Shown here one piece after another: positions 25,001 through 37,045 of a stretch of DNA of 64,000 nucleotides. This stretch comes from Larus michahellis (Eukaryota > Chordata > Aves > Charadriiformes > Laridae). How positions within the stretch are numbered: position 1 is the stretch's first letter; every line of letters starts with the position of its first letter. Under the pieces are notes generated by a model. The model worked only from the letters and a program-made list of their open reading frames with translations, did no database searches and was not told where the DNA came from. The position numbers and the translations under genes were made by a program. The stretch lies in the NCBI RefSeq assembly GCF_964199755.1, contig NW_027435979.1, positions 484,559-548,558 on the forward strand, given 5' to 3'.

Positions 25001-26020
25001 GGTCAAATACAGAACAACCGGTTAAAAATTGCACAATACAGTGCCAGAGACTCTAAAATAACTGGCAAGACAACGACAGGGCAACACCATGCAAGATCTA
25101 ACCTTACACAGGGCAGTACAAGGCAACATACAATCAAATGCAGAACAGACAATGAAAGAATGGACGGTACAGTGCCATACAACGGTAGAATATATCAGAT
25201 GTCGGTCACCACAATGACAGAGCAATACAAGGCAAGACGTAACGCGATACGGGGCCCTACCAGGCGACACAGTCAAGGAAACAACAACCCATGAAAGAAC
25301 TCACAACACAGCGCGGTCCTAGGACGGAACGTGTAAAATGACCGTCGAGACAGTGACAGGGCAATACAATGCAAGACACAACACCATACCAGATGGTAAC
25401 AAGGCAACATGCAGCCAAACGAAGAACAACCGATTAAGAAACCCAGCATACGTTCAACTGTAATACCAGAAAAGATCAGAAGGCAGTCAAGACAACGACA
25501 GCACACTATAACATGAGAAGTAACACAATACACGGCAGTACAAGGCATTACACAGTCAAATAAAGAAGAACCGATTAAAAACCACACAATACAGTGCGGT
25601 GCGATGCCAGAGTAGATCAGAAGGCAGTCGAGACTATGACGGGGCAATATAATGCGAGATGTTACACAATACAGCGCGGTACAAGGCATTAGAAAGCCAG
25701 ATGAAGAACAACCGATTAAAAAACCCGCAATACAGCGTGGTATGAGGCCCAAACAGATCAGAAGGCAGTCAAGGCTACGACAGGGCAATATAACACGAGA
25801 CATAACGCAACAGAGGGCGGTACAAGGCATTACACAGTCAAAGAACAACCGATTAAAAAAAAAAAACACGCAACACGGTGTGGTACGATGCCAGAATAGA
25901 TCACAGAGCAATCAAGAGCGTGACGGGGCAACATGATGCGAAACCGATACTGAGTGAGGCGGAGCAATACTATTTCAAATATACAAGAACATAGTACGGA
26001 ACCAAATTCTTAAGCGTACA
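25000..26020. repeat. 141-bp satellite block, copy 2, fifth
   Basis: Matches 14,050-15,080 nearly base for base. The - strand frame is open over 25,273-25,911. The poly-A run in the last monomer is shorter than in copies 1 and 3. Confidence 0.88.
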
Positions 26021-29000
26021 ACGCAAGACCATCTCAAATGGCAGTCAAGGAAGTTACTGAGCAACGTAATCCCGATTTGCACAAAATGGTGCCATCAGGC
26101 ACCATCGCGTCCGTCAACACTAAGTTGTACTGCAATATCCCCCGCACCACACGCGCCATACCCTTCTGCTCACCTGCTCCGCATGGATTCCGGATTTGGA
26201 CTTTGTGGCACTCTCTGGTTCTGGCACCTAAAACACCTAAGAGACACAATATTACTGTTGAGCTTACGGGAAACCACCACCCCCATGTGCTACCTCTCTG
26301 CTACCCAGCTCACCTCCAACGCTCGTCCGGCTCCGGATGCCTGCGGCGCCTGCAAAACCAAAGACAAACACTCCCCTGAGCTGCAATGTAGCACTGGGCT
26401 ATTAGACACCAACGTGTCCACAACCGCCTCACTTGCTGGGACTACTCAGTGGGCGTGCAGCATCGCCCCTCTGACCCTGCGTGTCACACCAACCGAAGAA
26501 ACACACGCCGAGATACTGCCCAAAACCCTATCAGATTCCCCATCTCCCACTCCCTCACCTTGCCCGCCCATCCTCCCCCGAGGCGTGCAACCTGAAGGCT
26601 CGCAAACCACCCATAAAACCCAACAGACACGGGTTGCTTTAAAACTTGAAAGTTGCTCCCTCTGAGGCAGATGTGATAAGGTCAGCAGTGGCGGGTGGGC
26701 TGAAGTGACTGACTCATCCCCATCCCCACATCCCATGTCATTCATTGCTTCAAAACTTCAAATTGGAAAGAACCGATACATACAGTACTCAGAGCCACAC
26801 CTTCTCTCTAACACCACGTGCTGACCCACCTTCTTACATTGCTCTCCTCTCCTACGCTGCCCCGCCAAGCTTGTCCTGTTGCATCTGCAAGAACGACATC
26901 AGAGAAATCACCCTGAGGCAGAGCAATAGAGTCATAACAACAAAAAGTCTTGCACCTTTTCACAAATACCATCTAAGGTCCAAATACAACCGTACACAAA
27001 GAAAATTACAAAAAAAAATCCGCACCAAAACCAGCCGTACCCTCTTCCACATGAACTCTTCTTCACTGCTGCTGTGTTGCCTTCCCAACATGCCTCTGCT
27101 CTTCCCAAACAAAACAGAAGAGGTGTCTACACAGCCTCCCGATGGCTACCCTGAGATGACTCTAACACCTTTGCCCCGATCTACAGGGATTCATGTACTA
27201 CATACAGACTCTCCACACGACTCCGCCCACCCTGGACACTACGCGCCCGGGCAGGGCAGCCCCGAGCCAAACACTCACGGTTACAGACAGACACTACACG
27301 GAACGCTACGAACAACACGCCTCAAAGATGAGAGAAAACTCTCAGCAAGAAAGATGACACGGGGAGCAAAGTCACCGTCGTGCAAGAAAATCTGTGGGAT
27401 CGTGATGATGTCAACGTGAAGACGCTCTACGGAACCCCCTGAAGCAAACTGTAGAACGTGATGGTACGTAATAAGAATGGACTGTTAAGCCCGCTAAGAT
27501 GGACGTGCAGGAAGTCTGGCTTCAAGACCTAAGAACGTAACGATGCAGGGAAGAACTCCCAGATGTGGAAGTGGGCCGTCCAGAAACTTCCGAGAGGCAA
27601 GATTGATGCACGCTTTAAGATGCTAACGCAAGAAGAGCATCAGATGAATGGTGCTACGCCCACAGGCCCAAGCATTCGAGACCCTAAGGATGACGCCCAG
27701 GGCCCCACGTCGTGCTCCTGGAGCTCAAAGATGACCTCGAGAACCAAGAAGGGGCGAAGATACACAACACAGACCACATGAACGACATGACAACACGCAC
27801 AGGCTGGAACTGCCCTGCCCGGGACACGCTAGCGTCACACTGAACAGTAAGCAACATCCTTTACCTTCCTAAATATGACTGTGCCCCGGGACAGCCCTCG
27901 CCACTACGCTAACGTCAAAGACCCCATTTTGCAATTGTCCACCTCGGCCCCTCTCCGGCGCCTGACTGTCAACTTAGCTTTTGGAGGGCCAGGCATCTGA
28001 ATCCTTCTTCGATGCGGTCCGCAAAAACCAGCCATCCGATACATTTCCGCAGTCACCAGGTTCCTCCTCTTCCTCTGCAAAAAGAAAATAAAACATAATC
28101 CCAGAGGCCGCCACAGCGCCAGCAATAAGCATCCTGAGAGGAGATGCCAACCTCTTCGACAACACCCTCAGCCTCCCGAAAGCTGTGGCGCTCTGCTCGC
28201 CCGCTCTGCGCCGATTCCGGAGTCCGAGGCTGCAATGATAGTTATTCACAGCACCTAAGAGACCAAGAAACACAACATTACCACTGCGATTCTGCCAAAC
28301 CGCCACACCATCAACTCCTATCTTCTGTCTTCATTCACATGAAAAAAAGAGTGCCCAATTGTACTCATAGAGGCGCCAGTCACATCTTCCCTCTAATACC
28401 ACATGCCGAGCCACCTCCGTACAGTGCTCCTCTCGGCTCCCCTACGTCACCCTGCACATCTCGTCTCTCGGCATCTAAAAAGAGAAAAAAAAAAAATCCA
28501 ACATTACCCTGATGCAGAGCAATAGCTTAATTCCAAAGGTCTTGTTTCTACTTCGGAACACTGTTCAATTAGATCCAACTACAGCCTGCCATCAAAAAAA
28601 AAACAAAACACAGAGAAAGCCCACAAACATTACACCCCACACAAAGCAGCCTGAACATCTTTGAGATACTGCATCCTTCACTGACTGTGAACAGCCTCTC
28701 CGACTTGGCTCTGCTTATGCCAACACCCACTAATAAAACACCCACGCACCCAACCTACTGAGAGCAAATTAATTCCAGATGACTACCCAACCTTTGCCTC
28801 GGTCTCCACGGATCCACATATTAACTGTAGACTCTCGTCACTATTCTGCCTGCCCTGGACTCTACACACCCGGGCAGGGGGGCTCCGAGCCAGACACACA
28901 CACAAGCACAGACCAACACTACACAAAACGCTAAAAACAACGCACCTCAAGGATGAGAGAAAACTCTCAGCAAGAAGGATGACACCCAGACGGAAGTCAC

Positions 29001-30940
29001 CGTCGGGCAAGACGACCTGGAGACCGTGGTGGTGATGTGAAGAGGCTCTATGGAAGCCCCTGAAACAGAGTGTAGGACATCATCATCTGTGATGAGAAGG
29101 GACTGTCAAGACTGATAAGATGTATGCGGGGGAAGCCTGGCTTCAAGACCTAAGAACGTAATGACATAGGGAAGAAGTCCCAGTTGTAGACGCGGGCCAT
29201 CCGGAAACTTCCAAGACGCAAGACCGATGCAAGCTTTAAGCTTCTAACGCAAGAAGACCAGCAGCCGAACGGTGCTATGCCCACGGGTGCAGGTGTTTGA
29301 GACCCTAGGGATGGCGCCTGAGGCGCCATGCCGTGCTCCTGGAGCTTAAAGACGACCTCGAGACCCGAGAAAGGTCTAAGACACAGAACACGGACCACAC
29401 GAAAGACAACAACACACACAGGCTGGAACCACCCTGCCCGGGAATGCCGAACAGTAAGCCGCATCCCTTACGTGCCTAAAGGAGACTGCCCTCCAGGACA
29501 AACCTCTCCCCTACGCCAACTTCAAAGACACCTTTTTGCAATTCTCAACCTCGTCCCCTCTCGAGCGCCAGTCTCTCAACTTAGCTTTTGGAGGGCCAGG
29601 GGTCCGAATCCATCCTTGAGGCAGTCCACAGAAAACAGCCATCCAGTACGTTCCTGTGGTCACCAGCTTCCTCCTCTTCCTCTGCAAAAGGAAAAGAAAA
29701 AAAAAAGTTATCCCAAAAGCAGCCACAGCACCAGCAATAAGCATCCTGAGAGGAGATGCCAACCTCTTCCACAACACCCTCAGCCTCATGAACGCCGAGG
29801 CATTCTGCTCGCCCGCTCAGCGCCAATTCCAGAGTCTGACGCTGCGGCAACAGTTATTCACGGCACCTAAGATACCAAGAAACACAGCATTACCACTGCG
29901 CTACTGCCAAACCACCAGTCCCGTGCTCCTCCTCGATACTATCTCGCTCGCCTCAAATGCGAGAGCCTAGAGCACACCAGGCTCCGACGACACCCGAACC
30001 CATCTGCAAAACCTGTCCAAGAAGGACTCATGAACCCGCCTCCCTTTTCCAGCCCTCCCCCAGTGCCAAAACTTTAGAAACCCCTTCTCTTCTCCCTGAG
30101 CTGCCAGGGAAGGAGCCCCACTTCTTCCCCACAGCTCCCACCCTTTATTTGCCAGCCCGAACACCCGGCGTTGGACGCTTCTCAAGAGCCACTCTTCCCA
30201 GCCTCTCCCTGCGTCCCACCACCACCTCCTATCTTCTGTCTTCCCACGGACTCTGGGCTCTGCTGCAGACCCACAGAGTCAGTGAAGCCCTGATCTGACC
30301 TATACCAGGGGCCTGCCACAAGCCGCAAAGGCTCCAGGGACACGGCAAAACCCTGAGCACGGTGGGGGAAGGTGACAAGGTACCCCACATCCTGAAATAC
30401 GTTATGCTTTATGGCCCTGCTGCTTTCCTGAGAAATGTGGAAACTCCATCTACAGCCGCAGACAAGGTGCTCACCCAGTCCCTGCAAAGTAATCTCATCA
30501 TCTGCCCGATTGAGACAAATTCTATTGGCATCTTATCTGGGATACAGCAAAGCTAGTGGGAAAAAAAAAAAACCACAAACAAGAAAGTTCCGTCTTCAAT
30601 ACAGTCAGGGATTCCAGGAAAATGCACCATGCCTGGAAGAGAGAAAACCATACCCTTAAACCATCTCACCGCCCCCTAAGACTCATTACCACGCGACTCA
30701 CCTGAAAAACCACAAGGAAGAGCACCGGCACATGAGGCCGCTCTCTACTATACACGCTGCCAAACCTCACCTGGTCCTGAAGGTCTTGCCACCTCCAGCT
30801 TCTTACCTGCTATTCTCTAAATGGGATAACATCTCCACCCAAGGAGCTGAGCCGCCTCCAAAGCTGCAATCGACTGAAGGACAGGCAGAGCTCTGACCCT
30901 GGAGACACCTGGTAGCAGAATGAGCTGCCCCAGCAGAGGC
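26021..30940. pseudogene. Degenerate gene-like module, macrosatellite copy 2
   Basis: Near-identical counterpart of 15,081-19,995. The 160-codon ATG frame is intact at 26,183-26,665. The KIDARFKMLTQEEHQ peptide is near 27,600 and KTDASFKLLTQE near 29,220. Because the copies are young, retained frames here say little about selection. Confidence 0.5.
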
Positions 30941-30956
30941 AAAATTGTAAATTGGC

Positions 30957-31835
30957 AATACAGTGCCATCGTATGTTACCAAGTGTCAGATGTCATTGAA
31001 GACAATGACAGAGCGATACAACGTAAAGCGTAACACAGTACTGGGCCGTGCCAGGCAATACGCCGTCACAGAATCACCAATAGAGAAATTCACAACGGAG
31101 TGCAGTCTTACAACAGAACCTCTAAAGCCGCCGTTAAGCCAGTCACAGGCGGTATAATGCCACACGTTACAGTATACAGGGCAGTACAACCCAATTCGCA
31201 AACAAATAAATTAGAGCAAATTACAAGACTCCCAATACAGTACAGTACAATGCCAGACAGTCTCAGATGTCGGTCAAGACAATGCCAGGGCAACGCAGTG
31301 CAAGACATAACGTTATACAGGTCAGTACAAGGCAATACGCAGTCAAATGAATAACAGTAAACTACAATACCCAAAACACACTGGCAAACAATGGCAAACA
31401 ATCCCACATGTCGGTCGAGACAATGACAATGCGAGATGGAACACGGCGCAGGGCAGCGCAAGGCAGTACACAGTCAAATAAAGAACAGCTGACCAGAAAA
31501 CCCGCACTACGCTGCCGTACGATCTCAAAACGTCTCGGATGGCAGTCAAGGCAATTACAGGGCAATACAAAGCACTACGTCGCAGTACACAAGGCAGTAC
31601 AAGGCAACACTCAGTCAAATAAATGACAGTCAAAAAATTCACAGTGCAGTGAATTCACATGGGTCAGATGGCAACCAAAAGAAGGACAGGACAATACAAG
31701 GCGAGAGGTAACCCAATACGGGGCTGGACAAGGCAAGATGCAGTTGTGGCAGGTGGAGCGATTCACTTCAGTCCTGAGAGAAGTAGAGAAACATTTAGAA
31801 ACATCAACACAGTGATTCGACAAAGGCAGCAGTGC
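30957..31835. repeat. 141-bp satellite block, copy 3, first
   Basis: Counterpart of 20,016-20,890 with scattered substitutions, such as GTCAGATGTCATTGAAG in place of GTCACATCTCATTGAAG near the start. Confidence 0.85.
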
Positions 31836-32194
31836 ACGTAACATCCCTTTACCAGGTTCCGTGGCCACGTCCCCCGGATAATTTATTGCACAGGGGCCAG
31901 GGTCAGACGAGCTGTTAGGGAGACCCTCCCGTTGAGCCGCAACCCCCTTGCTTTCTAAACTCCTTCTTGAAGAGCAGTCTGAGTGCGGCTGGATCCAATT
32001 CCTAGCCCTGGACTTGGGCAACGGTTCACCTCTAAAGGATTGTATCCGCGCCATCAACCCTTTATATCACTGAGCTAAGGCTACGAGGTTTAGCGTGGTA
32101 TCAGTCACTTACCGAGACTCTGTTGTGGCAAGGGATCTCTCAGCCTTGAGGAGCAGAACCTGAAGCAAGCGTCCCCGCTCAAGGGCACATCCTG
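31835..32194. repeat. R block 1, copy 3
   Basis: Counterpart of 20,890-21,243, including the divergent CTTGAAGAGCAGTCTGAGTG segment. Confidence 0.7.
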
Positions 32195-33455
32195 GTGCTA
32201 TGACAGACTATGACAGGCAATACTATGACAGGGCAATACAACGCAAGACGTAACTTTACACAGGGCAGTACAAGGCCAATACACAGTCAAATAGGGAACG
32301 ACCGATCACAAAATTGATGCACGGTCAAATAGAGTACAACAGCCTAAGAAGCTCTCAATACAGCGCCTGTCAACGCCAGAATACATCAGATGGCTCGCGG
32401 CACGGTGAGAGGGCAATACGACACAAGACTTGGGAAAATACAGGGCAGTACAAAGCAATACGTAGTCAAATATAGAACAGCCGATCAAAAACACCCTCAG
32501 TTCGGTGCGGTACAACCCCAGAGAGTGTAAAAGGACAGTTAAGACTATTTCATGGCAACACAACGCACAATGTAACACAATACAGGTTGCTACAATGCAA
32601 TACAGAATAATAAACAACCGATCAAAACGCCACAATACGGTGCAGTACGATCCCACACGGTCTCGGGTGGCAGTCAAGACAACTATAGGGCGACACGATC
32701 CAAGATGCAACATTACACGACAGAGCAGAACGGAAGACGCAGTCAACTAAATACCAACCGATTAGGAGAACCGCAATACAGTGCGGGAGAAAACAAAAAT
32801 AAATGGAGATGCCAGTCAAGACAATGACAGAGCAATACGAGGCAAGAAATAACGCAATACAGGGCAGTACAGTGAAATACACGGTCAAATAAATAACCGA
32901 TTAAGTATCCCGCAATACCGTGCGATGCAATGCCAAAACGTGAGAGACAGCAGTCGAGGCAGTGACAGAGCTATACAATGGAAGACATAACGCAGGGCTG
33001 TACAACACCGAAACGTATCAGATGGCACTCAGAACAACAACATGGCGATACAACGCAAGCCGCAACACAATACAAGGTGGTAACAAGGCAATACACGGTC
33101 AAACACAGAACAACGAATAAAACCTGCACAATACGGATCGCTGCAATCCCAGAACATCTAAAGTGACAGTGAACGGAATGACGGGGCAGTACAATGCAAG
33201 ATACAACACTAGACAGGGCAACACGCATTCAAATAACGCAAAACCAATTAAAAAACCCACAATACACACCAGTACAATGCCGGAACAGATCAGATGGCAG
33301 TCCGGGCAAATAGAGGGCAACACAATGCCAAACGTGACGCCATACGGGGCTGGACAAGGCAATACGCAGTTGTGGCAGGCCGAGCGGCTAACTTCGCTTC
33401 TAAGAGAGAAGCAGTGAAACATTCAGAAACATCAACACAGTGATTCTCCAAAGGC
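32195..33455. repeat. 141-bp satellite block, copy 3, second
   Basis: Counterpart of 21,245-22,515. A few short indels separate the copies, for example near 32,609. Confidence 0.83.
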
Positions 33456-34124
33456 AGCAGCGCACGTGACGGCGCTTTACCAGATTCCATATGGCCACGC
33501 ACCCCGGATTATTTCCTGCCTAGGGGCCAGGGTCAGACAAGCTGTCTGGGAGACCCTCCCCTTGAGTCACAAGGCTCGGAAAGGACCCCCTTGCTTTCTA
33601 AACTCCTTCTCAGAGAGGAGTCTAGGTGCGGCTGGATCCAATTCCTAGCTCGGAAAGGACCCCCTTGCTTTCTAAACTCCTTCTCGGAGAGGAGTCTAGG
33701 TGCGGCTGGATCCAATTCCTAGCCCCGGACTTAGGCAATGGTTCACCTCTAAAGGATTGTATCTGCGCCATGGACCCTTTATATCACTGAGCTAAGGCTA
33801 CAAGGTTTTGCATGCTATTAGTGACTTACTGAGAATCTGTTGCAGCAAGGCATATCTCAATCTCGAGGAGCAGAACCTTAATCGAGCGTCCCTGCTCAAG
33901 GGGAGATCCTGGCACGGAGGCCCCTGCCATGCAGAAGTCAAAAGGCTCTTGGGCTGTCCACTATTTATGGGGTAAGCCAATTGACTTATAGTCACATCAG
34001 CACGGGAACAAAATATCTAGGTCCCCACTGTGTTGCCAACCACCCCCCAACTTCAAGTACCACTCAGAACAACTCCATGGATGATTGGGGCGCCAAAACG
34101 AAGGGGCGCCCACACCACCCCAGC
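33456..34124. repeat. R block 2 with 74-bp tandem duplication, copy 3
   Basis: Counterpart of 22,515-23,184, again with the core present twice. Confidence 0.73.
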
Positions 34125-34775
34125 AGTCAAATAAGGAACAACCAATGGAACTTTCACAATAAATAAGTACAATCCCAGACAGTCCAAAGTAACAGCCAAG
34201 ACAATGACAGACCAATACAGTGCAAGACCTAACATCATACAGAGCAGTAAAAGGCAACGCGCAGCCAAGTCAAGAACAGTTAAAATACCCATAATCCAGT
34301 GCAGCACTATGACACTGTCCCAAAACACAGTCAAAACAATGACAGAGTAATGCAACACGAGCCGTAACACAATACAGGGCAGCACAAAGCAATACACAGT
34401 CACACAAAGAACAGCCAATTAAAAAACCCACAACAGAACACCCTACAATCTCAGGAAGTCTCAGATGGCCGTCACAGCAAATACAGGGCAATACGGTGCA
34501 AGACAACACAATACAGGCCACTGCCAGCCAATACTCAGTCAAATAAATAACAGACAGTCAAAAAATTCACAATGCAGTGCACTATGCACTACTATGACAC
34601 CATGGGTCAGGCAGCAATCATGACAACAACAGGGCAATACAAGGCAAGACGTAACCCAATACGGGGCCGGACAAGGCAATATGCAGTTGTGGCGGGTGGA
34701 GCGATTCACTTCACTCCTAAGAGAAAAGTAGAGAAACATTCAGAAACATCAACACAGTGATTCTCCAAATGCAGC
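34125..34775. repeat. 141-bp satellite block, copy 3, third
   Basis: Counterpart of 23,185-23,830, nearly identical. Confidence 0.8.
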
Positions 34776-35124
34776 AGTGCACGTGACGGCGCTTTATCAG
34801 GTTCCGTGGCCATGTACCCTGGATTGTTTCCTGCCCAGGGGCCAGGGTCAGACGAGCTGTCAGGGAGACCCTCCCCTTGAGTCACGAGGCTCGGAAAGGA
34901 CCCCCTTGCTTTCTAAACTCCTTCTCCCAGAGGAGTCTAGGTGCGGCTGGATCCAATTCCTAGCTCGGAAAGGACCCCCTTGCTTTCTAAACTCCTCCTC
35001 GGAGAGGAGTCTAGGTGCAGCTGGATCCAATTCCTAGCCCCGGACTTGGGCAACGGTTCACCTCTAAAGGATTATGTCTGTGCCGTCAACCCTTTACGTG
35101 GCTCATAAAAAACAGCTGATGAAG
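34775..35124. repeat. R block 3 with new 74-bp duplication, copy 3
   Basis: AGGACC occurs at 34,897 and 34,971, 74 bp apart. The same block in copy 2 (23,830-24,104) has it once. The extra unit accounts for nearly all of the 78-bp length difference between copies 2 and 3. Confidence 0.78.
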
Positions 35125-35445
35125 GAAGTGACAATATGGTGGCCTACAACGGCAGAATAGATCAGATGACAATCAAGACAACAACAGAGCAATACAATGG
35201 AAGACGTAACACCACACGGGGCCGGACAAGGCAATACACAGCCACATCAGAACCCATGAGACACATCACACTACAGTCCAGACCTAGGACAGATTCTCTA
35301 ACGTGACCGTCAAGACGACAGGGCAATACAACGCAAGACGTAACACAGGCAATATGCAGTTGTGGCGGGTGCAGTGATAAAATTCACTCCTAAGAGAGAG
35401 GCAGAGAAACATTTACAAACATAACAGTGATTCACCAAAGGTAGC
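35125..35445. repeat. 141-bp satellite block, copy 3, fourth
   Basis: Counterpart of 24,105-24,430, nearly identical. Confidence 0.75.
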
Positions 35446-36009
35446 AGCGCACGTGATGGCACTTTACCAGATTGCACGGCCACGCACCCCAAGTCATTTA
35501 CTGCCTCGGGGACAGGGTCAGATGAGCTGTCAGGGAGACCCTCCTGTTGAGTCACGAGGCTTGGAAAGGACCCCCTTGCTTTCTAAACTCCTTCTCCGAG
35601 AGGAGTCTAGGTGCGGCTGGATCCCATCCTCGCCCCGGACTTGGGCAACGGTTCACCTCTAAAGGATCATATCTGCATGATCAAACCCTTGGTATCGCTC
35701 AGCGAAGATGGCAAAGTCTGGCATGCTGTTAGTCACTTACCCAGAATCTGTTGCGGCAAGGCTTCTCTCAACCTAGAGGAGCAGAACCTTAAGTGAGTGT
35801 CCCCGGGAAATGCTGGCAAACAGGCCGCTGCCTTGCAAGAAAGCTCAAAGGGCTCTTGGTCTGTCCGCTAGGTCTATAGCGAGCTAACTGACTCACAGTG
35901 TCTTGACTCTGGTGCCAGCCATCCCACAAAGTTCAAGTGCCACTCGTAGCGACTCCTGCTGGTCGTTATAGCTCGAGCAGCAGCCTGGGGGAAAAAGGGG
36001 GGTGACATC
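35446..36009. repeat. R block 4, longest form, copy 3
   Basis: Counterpart of 13,497-14,050 and 24,430-25,000, with small changes such as CTTGGTATCGCTCAGCGAAG. Confidence 0.68.
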
Positions 36010-37045
36010 GCAACAGCGGTCAAATACAGAACAACCGGTTAAAAATTGCACAATACAGTGCCAGAGACTCTAAAATAACTGGCAAGACAACGACAGGGCA
36101 ACACCATGCAAGATCTAACCTTACACAGGGCAGTACAAGGCAACATACAATCAAATGCAGAACAGACAATGAAAGAATGGACGGTACAGTGCCATACAAC
36201 GGTAGAATATATCAGATGTCGGTCACCACAATGACAGAGCAATACAAGGCAAGACGTAACGCGATACGGGGCCCTACCAGGCGACACAGTCAAGGAAACA
36301 ACAACCCATGAAAGAACTCACAACACAGCGCGGTCCTAGGACGGAAGGTGTAAAACGACCGTCGAGACAGTGACAGGGCAATACAATGCAAGACACAACA
36401 CCATACCAGATGGTAACAAGGCAACATGCAGCCAAACGAAGAACAACCGATTAAGAAACCCAGCATACGTTCAACTGTAATACCAGAAAAGATCAGAAGG
36501 CAGTCAAGACAACGACAGCACACTATAACATGAGAAGTAACACAATACACGGCAGTACAAGGCATTACACAGTCAAATAAAGAAGAACCGATTAAAAACC
36601 ACACAATACAGTGCGGTGCGATGCCAAAGTAGATCAGAAGGCAGTCGAGACTATGACGGGGCAATATAATGCGAGATGTTACACAATACAGCGCGGTACA
36701 AGGCATTAGAAAGCCAGATGAAGAACAACCGATTAAAAAACCCGCAATACAGCGTGGTATGAGGCCCAAACAGATCAGAAGGCAGTCAAGGCTACGACAG
36801 GGCAATATAACACGAGACATAACGCAACAGAGGGCGGTACAAGGCATTACACAGTCAAAGAACAACCGATTAAAAAAAAAAAAAACACGCAACACGGTGT
36901 GGTACGATGCCAGAATAGATCACAGAGCAATCAAGAGCGTGACGGGGCAACATGATGCGAAACCGATACTGAGTGAGGCGGAGCAATACTATTGCAAATA
37001 TACAAGAACACAGTACGGAACCAAATTCTTAAGCGTACGACGCAA
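36010..37045. repeat. 141-bp satellite block, copy 3, fifth
   Basis: Counterpart of 25,000-26,020, with the - strand frame open over 36,290-36,895. Confidence 0.88.

Larger units (their letters stand above)
20016..30956. repeat. Composite macrosatellite, copy 2 (about 10.94 kb, full length)
   Basis: This copy holds five blocks of 141-bp satellite separated by four R blocks (20,016-26,020), then the gene-like module (26,021-30,940). Landmarks recur in copy 3 at about +10,941 in the first half and +11,019 after 35,000. Line-by-line comparison shows only scattered substitutions and small indels, so divergence looks low, roughly one to three percent by eye. At the 3' junction the module runs through CAGCAGAGGC straight into satellite. 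Confidence 0.93.
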
